DNA of 11,076 nt, from the NCBI GenBank assembly GCA_002682825.1, contig NOKP01000099.1:5544-16619 (forward strand), given 5' to 3'. Positions within the stretch are counted from its first letter, which is position 1. Each line of letters starts with the position of its first letter. This stretch comes from Neonectria sp. B-13 (taxonomy: Eukaryota; Ascomycota; Sordariomycetes; Hypocreales; Nectriaceae). The notes under the pieces are model-generated. The model saw nothing but the letters and a program-made list of their open reading frames with translations. It did not search any database and had not been told where the DNA came from. The translations under genes and the position numbers were made by a program. Below are positions 7,296 through 11,076 of the stretch, piece after piece.

Positions 7296-7616
7296 CATTA
7301 TATCACAAACAACAGCCTAAGTCTGCCCGATGCCCACCTACGCGTCGAAACCTAGGGGACATCGGGACAAGACCGGGGCGACACCGGACCTCACCCCCTT
7401 CTTTCCTTTCTTATTCCCTAGCACACACACACACTCACTCAAGGGGGGGAGCAAGGTCGTGTCGAGAGCGGGGGGATAACTTTTCTTTGTCTAATCTAGA
7501 CCCTTTTCTGAACTTCACCTAACCCCCACGACAGCACTGGCTGGAGCAAACACAACGCAGCCCCCAGAAGACGGCCGGCACGATGCCGGCCCAAGACCGA
7601 CGAGACAACGACGAGA
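7296..7616. other. Convergent spacer between two broken genes
   Basis: This lies between the stops of the plus ORF1 relic and the minus coiled-coil gene. It contains an ATATAATG-like AT patch (7296-7312), a CA run (7421-7433), G-runs (7442-7448 and 7471-7476) and a GC-rich hairpin near 7580. The plus ORF spanning 7148-7522 is Arg/His/Thr-rich and is not believed. The segment presumably holds the 3' untranslated regions of both genes. Confidence 0.5.
7573..7591. other. GC-rich hairpin, 8-bp stem, 3-base loop
   Basis: GGCCGGCA (7573-7580) and TGCCGGCC (7584-7591) are perfect reverse complements around CGA. The hairpin lies 26 bases past the stop of the minus-strand gene, so it would be in its 3' untranslated RNA. 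The stem is very stable for its size. A regulatory role is not shown. Confidence 0.75.
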
Positions 7617-7951
7617 TCACTCCTCGAAGCCCTCTGGCTCTGGGGCCGCCTCAAGCTCGGGGGCCACATCAACGCCCTTCAGCGCACGAGCATGCTAGAA
7701 ACTTGATCAGTACAAACCGACACCGACACGAGACCGACCCGACTTACGACATGGCGATACTCGTGACGAAACCGGACGATGATCTCGCGCAGATCCTTCA
7801 GCTCAGAGTGAGCATCGTCGACGCTCGAACGAAGAAGTTCGATCTCGTCCACGACGGCCTGGTTCGAGGCCGCCCCGCACCCCAGGCGAGGGAGAGGTGG
7901 GGACAGGGACGCCTTCGAGGCGAGGCCGAAAGTGCAGGCGTTACAGTGTTT
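7617..7951 (-). pseudogene. 3' fragment of spliced coiled-coil gene
   Basis: The minus strand carries an open exon (7951 down to 7748) whose later part reads NQAVVDEIELLRSSVDDAHS, then ELKDLREIIVRFRHEYRHV: a heptad-like, highly charged coiled coil. A consensus donor GTAAGT follows directly. The intron (7695-7747) is 53 bases, has a CTGAT branch-like site and ends TTTCTAG. Splicing is phase 0 and continues in frame as HARALKGVDVAPELEAAPEP, ending GFEE and TGA at 7617-7619. Good codon bias on both sides of a textbook intron is strong evidence of a real gene. Upstream the frame hits TAA at 7952-7954 with no Met, close to the composition change near 7945, so the 5' part is missing or lies in an undetected exon. 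The family is unrecognised. The gene converges on the LINE ORF1 relic. The 197-aa plus ORF across it is a shadow. Confidence 0.6.
7695..7747 (-). other. 53-bp spliceosomal intron
   Basis: On the minus strand the donor is GTAAGT, a TACTGATC branch-like element lies about 12 bases before the end, and the acceptor is TTTCTAG. Length and signals match filamentous-ascomycete introns. Removal joins two open, codon-biased segments in phase 0. Without splicing the first frame stops at a TGA just inside exon 2. Confidence 0.65.
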
Positions 7952-8004
7952 TTATTGGCTAGGGGCCTTTTTCAACAATTGGTCCAATTTCAGCCGAGAT
8001 TAAA

Positions 8005-8224
8005 GGGAGATAGACTGACAAAGTCTGTCAAGCACGTTAGCAGAGACGTCAGCTTAGGCAGTGAATTTGAGAGCCAAAGATGTCCATTTTCCAGTCAAAT
8101 TTTGAGTATTCTTATTGATCTTATAAGCCTTATTCTGATGGTCTTTCCATTTTACTGTTGCATTCAATTTGACTGACTTTTCCCTGCCTACTGAGAAGCC
8201 GAAAAGACAGACTTTGTCTCTCCC
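8005..8224. mobile_element. MITE-like degenerate inverted-repeat element
   Basis: GACAAAGTCTGTC at 8017-8029 has its exact reverse complement at 8206-8218. On the outer side both arms carry GGGAGA, with a 6-base insertion in the left arm. On the inner side both arms carry TAGGCAG followed after one mismatch by GAA (8055-8065, and the reverse complement near 8180-8191). A further inner 8-base pair AGTCAAAT/ATTTGACT lies near 8093-8101 and 8166-8174. Together this is an imperfect inverted repeat over about 220 bases without coding capacity, as expected of a decayed MITE or foldback element. No target-site duplication is certain and the family is unknown. Confidence 0.5.
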
Positions 8225-8482
8225 TCAGCAGCAATCACAGCAAAGCTGGTTGGGTCTTCTTCCTTGCTAGTTGTCCTGGGGTCATCCTCACCAACTCATT
8301 ACCTTTGCACATTAACATCGTGACCTACATTGCTCACTACAACGTCCTGATCCACTCGATCATCAAACCACACGCCTTGAACCTACCCTAGACCTCTAGG
8401 TTAGACCCGACCATCACAAATAGTTAATAATTTAATCTTAAATAATTTATTTGTGTGTACTAAAATTTCAAAGTAAAAATCA
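8225..8482. other. C/T-rich then AT-rich non-coding stretch
   Basis: A C- and T-rich part runs to about 8390. The plus frame is open without any ATG from about 8175 to 8391 and ends with C-ending codons (segment HINIVTYIAHYNVLIHSIIK). This may be an exon remnant or just a pyrimidine-rich leader. A small palindrome CCTAG/CTAGG lies near 8386-8400. 8415-8480 is strongly AT-rich. No gene is called. Confidence 0.35.
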
Positions 8483-8574
8483 GCTAGTTAGTCAGTTAAC
8501 TAGATAGATAGACGGTCAGTCAGTTAATCAGTCAGTTAGTCAACTAGACAGCTGGCCACTCAGTTAGTCAATCA
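8483..8574. repeat. Fossil tetranucleotide repeat (GTYA), about 23 units
   Basis: The stretch can be cut without any phase shift into 23 consecutive 4-base units, nearly all GTTA, GTCA, GATA, ACTA, ATCA or one change away. The consensus is GTCA/GTTA. Substitutions have accumulated but register is intact, so it is an old microsatellite that diverged by point mutation, not by indels. Confidence 0.8.
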
Positions 8575-8629
8575 ATTTAGCTTATAATTCATTTCTCAAG
8601 GTTCTTTTTGCAAAAGAAGCGCATGCAGC

Positions 8630-8754
8630 TGTACGTACGACCTTTGCATTCTTCTTTTAAATGTATACAATCAGCGATTTAGGGAAATTGAAAATCTGGA
8701 ATCTGGGTTCTTGCACTTTTTGTGGACCTTAGCTAATGTGCGACCGTACGTACA
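8630..8754. promoter_or_regulatory. Inverted pair of CGTACGTACA sites upstream of AT-hook gene
   Basis: TGTACGTACG at 8630-8639 and its exact reverse complement CGTACGTACA at 8745-8754 face each other across 105 bases. Each contains the self-palindromic GTACGTAC. They lie about 140 and 255 bases upstream of the AT-hook ATG. They could be a pair of regulatory binding sites; no factor is assigned. Confidence 0.35.
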
Positions 8755-8846
8755 ACGGAACACCAGTATGCTACGTAATATTTGATGACTTAGTCACGGA
8801 TTCGGGGATGAGAGTCTGCACCCATTGTTGCGTTTGCGATATTTCG

Positions 8847-8859
8847 TATATTTAAAAGG
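8847..8859 (+). promoter_or_regulatory. TATA box of AT-hook gene
   Basis: TATATTTAAAAGG ends 33 bases before the ATG at 8893. This is a good match to a TATA element and would give a very short leader. It supports both the strand and the start of the downstream gene. Confidence 0.6.
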
Positions 8860-8892
8860 CCAGCGCCCGATCACATTAGACTGCAAACAAAG

Positions 8893-9729
8893 ATGTCCAC
8901 AACTTTAAAGACTATCGATGAGACGGTGGAGCGGTTCGACAACTCAATTGAAGAACTTCATACAGAAATTTCCAGGGCAGTAGTAAATGGGAACATTGGC
9001 GATGACTGGGACATGAAGACTCTGTTGATGATGTTATCGGAGTGTCTCGTTATGATGGGGGTGTTGCTCGAGGCAACGGGAACATGTGTCAAATTTTATG
9101 GGTGTCGCGTGCGGTTAGCGTCGGAGTACAAAACTGCGGATGCCACGAGTGAAGGTTCATCATTACCTGACGCAAGGACATCCAATGTCGTAAGTTATCC
9201 AGAGCCCCCACTAACCAAGGCCGCCTCGCCCGAATCGAACGGTCAAACCCCTGAAACTATGATTCCTCCCCTCGGCCCGGAGAGGAGCAGAATGCCCAAC
9301 CCGAAAGGCCCGACGACGACCGGCGGGCAGTGCGGACCACAATCGCCTCCGACACCGGCAGTTCCGACACTAAAGAAGCCTCTACGACGCTCTAAGAAAT
9401 CTCAACCAAGCCCTCCTCCAGAACCTCCAGCATCTCAAAAAGGAAAGAAGCCCCAGCAGTGTATCGCCAAGGAGAACTCTCAGCTGAGCGCTGCTTCAGA
9501 ATTCCCAGCAGCTGAAGAAGAAGAGGGACCTCCCGCAAAGGCAAGGCGAGGCAGACCCAAGAAGCCAGCAGCTGAGGAAGAAGAGGGACCTCCCGCAAAG
9601 GCAAGGCGAGGTAGACCCAAGAAGCCAGCAGCTGAGGAAGAAGAGGGACCTCCCAAAAAAGCGCGACCTCCCGTACGTCGAAGTACACGTCAACAAACAG
9701 CACGTCTCGATAGCGAACATAAGGAGTAG
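8893..9729 (+). CDS. AT-hook DNA-binding protein, 278 aa
   Basis: Probably a nuclear protein that binds the minor groove of AT-rich DNA, as AT-hook proteins do. Residues 1-85 form a helical, non-repetitive domain (MSTTLKTIDETVERFDNS; then a Met/Leu-rich helix MKTLLMMLSECLVMMGVLLE) of no recognised family. Residues about 90-200 are Pro/Ser-rich and disordered with basic patches (KKPLRRSKKSQ). Residues 205-264 are two full 20-residue repeats and a divergent third. Each full unit has an acidic half (PAAEEEEGPP) and an AT-hook half (AKARRGRPKK), with GRP cores at 220-222 and 240-242. The third unit replaces the hook with KKARPPVRRSTR. The start is supported by a TATA box and an AAAG-ATG context. 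No intron is needed, and codon use is mixed rather than strongly GC-ending. It lies next to mobile-element debris. It could be an accessory chromatin or silencing factor, but its target is unknown. Confidence 0.85.
   Translation: MSTTLKTIDETVERFDNSIEELHTEISRAVVNGNIGDDWDMKTLLMMLSECLVMMGVLLEATGTCVKFYGCRVRLASEYKTADATSEGSSLPDARTSNVVSYPEPPLTKAASPESNGQTPETMIPPLGPERSRMPNPKGPTTTGGQCGPQSPPTPAVPTLKKPLRRSKKSQPSPPPEPPASQKGKKPQQCIAKENSQLSAASEFPAAEEEEGPPAKARRGRPKKPAAEEEEGPPAKARRGRPKKPAAEEEEGPPKKARPPVRRSTRQQTARLDSEHKE
9505..9654 (+). repeat. 60-bp coding tandem repeat (2.5 units)
   Basis: Units at 9505-9564 and 9565-9624 differ at only two bases, both synonymous (GAA/GAG for Glu, GGC/GGT for Gly). A third partial copy (9625-9654) keeps the acidic half and then diverges. 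The repeat encodes the AT-hook array, so copy number would set the number of DNA contacts. Confidence 0.95.
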
Positions 9730-9961
9730 CGAGGCCGCCGGAAATACCACTGCTGTTCGTATTAGAAAGTAAATAGTTTACAATATAACCTATGAAGATT
9801 TTACTGGACTGATCAAATGCCTCTCAGCGACGGCGAAGCGAACTTAGCCCTGGGATCCAGTGTGTTATAGTAACTCAGCCGACACTGAGAGCAGCTTGGA
9901 GGTCCATCCAGCTTGATTCTTACGGAGTAAAAGCACGGAAATTGTTGTCGTAGCCTACATT
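9730..9961. other. 3' flank of AT-hook gene
   Basis: No gene. A/T-rich sequence at 9765-9795 (with ACAATATAACC) may contain the polyadenylation region of the AT-hook gene. GCGACGGCGAAGCGAACTTA at about 9827 resembles a segment inside the foldback structure near 10026 (shared CGGCGAAGCG), which may be a decayed copy of the same repeat. Confidence 0.4.
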
Positions 9962-10061
9962 TATGCTACGTTACTTGAGTGGGCGCTCATGCGGTAACGC
10001 ACCAATGAGCAATCTCTTGGGGAGAGCGCGGCGAAGCGGAGTTACCGCATCTCGTAGCATA
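9962..10061. repeat. Foldback element with two nested stems
   Basis: TATGCTACG (9962-9970) pairs with CGTAGCATA (10053-10061). Inside it ATGCGGTAAC (9989-9998) pairs with GTTACCGCAT (10041-10050). Both stems are perfect (9 and 10 bp) and collinear, with 18 unpaired bases on the left and 2 on the right between them. A smaller GCTCAT/ATGAGC stem (9985-9990, 10005-10010) competes on the left side. Two nested perfect stems in 100 bases are unlikely by chance. It fits a small foldback or MITE-type element or a structured RNA; no coding capacity is present. Confidence 0.65.
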
Positions 10062-10655
10062 GCAACAGTCATTGGCAGCCCCAAAGAGCGATGAGTTAGT
10101 TTACGTGTAGATCTAGCCAGTAGCCGTATTCTCTATTTCTCCTTTTATAATGTAACAACGACCTCTAATCCGTAGACTTCCTGAGCTTGCTTGAAACCGT
10201 TTAGAAGCCCGGCCCCGGTCCCGGTATTCTACTAGTCCTCAAAGTCTGGATCACAGACTTGAACGTTCTGTGAGACGATTTGCTTCAAGCGGATTCCATT
10301 TGTGCAGTGTTATCAACTCCTGGTGAGCGCTACATATTGTATGCCACTCCTGTTGCGTCCCTGTGGCGTTGACAGCTTTACAACCGGCAGCCTTGAGGAT
10401 AACGGAACATGTCGTTCGTCTCTTCAATGCACCGAGTTACCCTACCACCGCATCCTCACTAAGCCATTTAAGCCATTCACCGTCGCGATTGATGTTGTGT
10501 GAGTAGCCAACCCAGCAGGCTGCTGTGCCATGAGCACCAAATTTACGAACCAGGCATCCGAGGCGGGCTTTTCCCCGCAAAAGCTTCAGAAACCAACACA
10601 CTAGATCTGGTTGCGTCGGGCTTCACTCCGTCCTATCCTTCTTCGTCCTTCACCC
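10062..10655. other. Spacer before right-edge gene
   Basis: No convincing gene. A plus ORF at 10302-10502 has no start context or domain. A 9-base tandem duplication of TAAGCCATT lies near 10462-10479. This is the 3' flank of the minus-strand gene at the window end. The plus ORF 10499-11047 (Ser/Pro/His-rich) is a shadow of that gene. Confidence 0.4.
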
Positions 10656-10659
10656 CCAC

Positions 10660-11076
10660 TCATTCATCCTCCCCTTCCTCATCCCCCTCCTCCTCCTCAT
10701 ACCCAGGGCTGTATCCCCATAGGCGCTTGCGTTCCAGACTCCACCATCGCGCTACCGCTTCAGCTTCACCCGCCCACCTAGACGCCTCGGCACCATACTC
10801 GTCCCCCGCGGCCGCGGATAGATTCGCCACCGACCACCTCACAATTGGATCTAGCTCGAGAGGATCCTTCCTCACGTCCGTAAACCTATACTCGGACTCC
10901 TGGTCTAGAGGCACTACCAGTCTCCACGGCGCATCTGCAGAGGTGATGGACAGCATGCGTCCGCCAGCGTTGACGATGCCAAAGTTCCACGCACGCCTGC
11001 CGTTGATAGAGGTCTTATACGGGCGGATTAGGGACTGCCCTTCGTAATCCTGGATGAGGTCTGATGCTACCTCCTC
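10660..11076 (-). CDS. C-terminal part of unknown protein, cut by window edge
   Basis: The minus strand is open from the right edge (first codon GAG at 11076) to TGA at 10660-10662: 138 codons with no start inside as the true beginning. The sequence looks like a well-folded protein: a segment SLIRPYKTSINGRRAWNFGI, then APWRLVVPLDQESEYRF, then a Trp-rich helical part (AEAVARWWSLERKRLWGY). It ends in a highly acidic tail (YEEEEGDEEGEDE). Codon use is strongly C/G-ending, as in genuine fungal genes. No family is recognised and no transmembrane or signal segment is seen. The start lies outside the window. The serine-rich 182-aa ORF on the other strand is its antisense shadow. Confidence 0.65.
   Translation of the reverse strand, partial: EEVASDLIQDYEGQSLIRPYKTSINGRRAWNFGIVNAGGRMLSITSADAPWRLVVPLDQESEYRFTDVRKDPLELDPIVRWSVANLSAAAGDEYGAEASRWAGEAEAVARWWSLERKRLWGYSPGYEEEEGDEEGEDE

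Noticed and set aside
7148..7522. 124-aa plus-strand ORF
   Set aside because: Arg/His/Thr-rich low-complexity product from CA and G runs; starts as a shadow of the ORF1 relic.
7583..8176. 197-aa plus-strand ORF
   Set aside because: It overlaps a spliced minus-strand gene with better signals and crosses the composition boundary and the inverted-repeat element, with an abrupt change of amino-acid character.
3681..8577. Shared 12-mer AGTCAATCAATT at 3681 and 8566
   Set aside because: A 12-base match between two simple-sequence-like stretches is expected by chance in a window this size and does not extend.
9392..9750. Minus-strand Leu-rich repeat ORFs
   Set aside because: They are the antisense of the AT-hook repeats; the Leu/Pro periodicity only mirrors the 60-base unit.
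10499..11047. 182-aa plus-strand Ser/Pro-rich ORF
   Set aside because: It is antisense to the right-edge gene, and its Ser/Pro repeats are the complement of the acidic-tail codons. The minus frame has better composition and runs open to the edge.

Overview
The window looks like nuclear DNA of a filamentous ascomycete (Pezizomycotina-like). Three things support this: a relic of a Tad-like LINE ORF1, a 53-bp intron with a GTAAGT donor, CTGAT branch-like site and TAG acceptor, and small AT-hook and HTH-type proteins separated by long gene-poor spacers. Nothing suggests a bacterial genome: there are no operons or Shine-Dalgarno-led gene trains. The region reads as accessory, transposon-littered sequence. 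No RNA gene, CRISPR array or telomere repeat was seen. Species cannot be determined from sequence alone.

Layout. 1-560 holds no convincing gene. 612-690 is a CA-rich minisatellite, followed by a short minus-strand ORF (820-1005). 1025-3100 is weak: a 175-codon ORF (1939-2466) and a possible frameshifted relic (2554-2815). A small helical ORF (3102-3302) follows a pyrimidine-rich fungal-type leader. 3310-4510 is non-coding with simple repeats. 4512-5114 (minus) encodes a 200-aa protein with polyproline and a C-terminal HTH/Myb-like segment, with a TATA-like box and an upstream in-frame mini-ORF. 5600-6090 has coding-like signal on both strands but no clean gene.

The centre is a GC-rich block of about 1.7 kb (about 6262-7945) set between AT-rich flanks. 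It holds two convergent broken genes. On the plus strand is the LINE ORF1 relic, with one frameshift and one in-frame TAG. On the minus strand is the C-terminal part of an intron-containing coiled-coil gene that has lost its 5' end. To the right come a degenerate inverted-repeat element (8005-8224), a fossil tetranucleotide repeat (8483-8574), and a well-formed AT-hook gene (8893-9729) with its own TATA box. Further on are a 100-bp foldback structure (9962-10061) and the C-terminal 138 codons of a minus-strand gene running off the right edge (10660-11076).

The best genes are the AT-hook protein, the HTH-like protein, the right-edge gene and the two broken genes of the central block. No shared pathway can be shown. 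The AT-hook and HTH-like proteins are both probably nuclear DNA-binding proteins; everything else is mobile-element debris or unrecognised. The most unusual items are the convergent broken pair, the AT-hook protein's 20-residue repeats that differ only at synonymous sites, and the two inverted-repeat structures.
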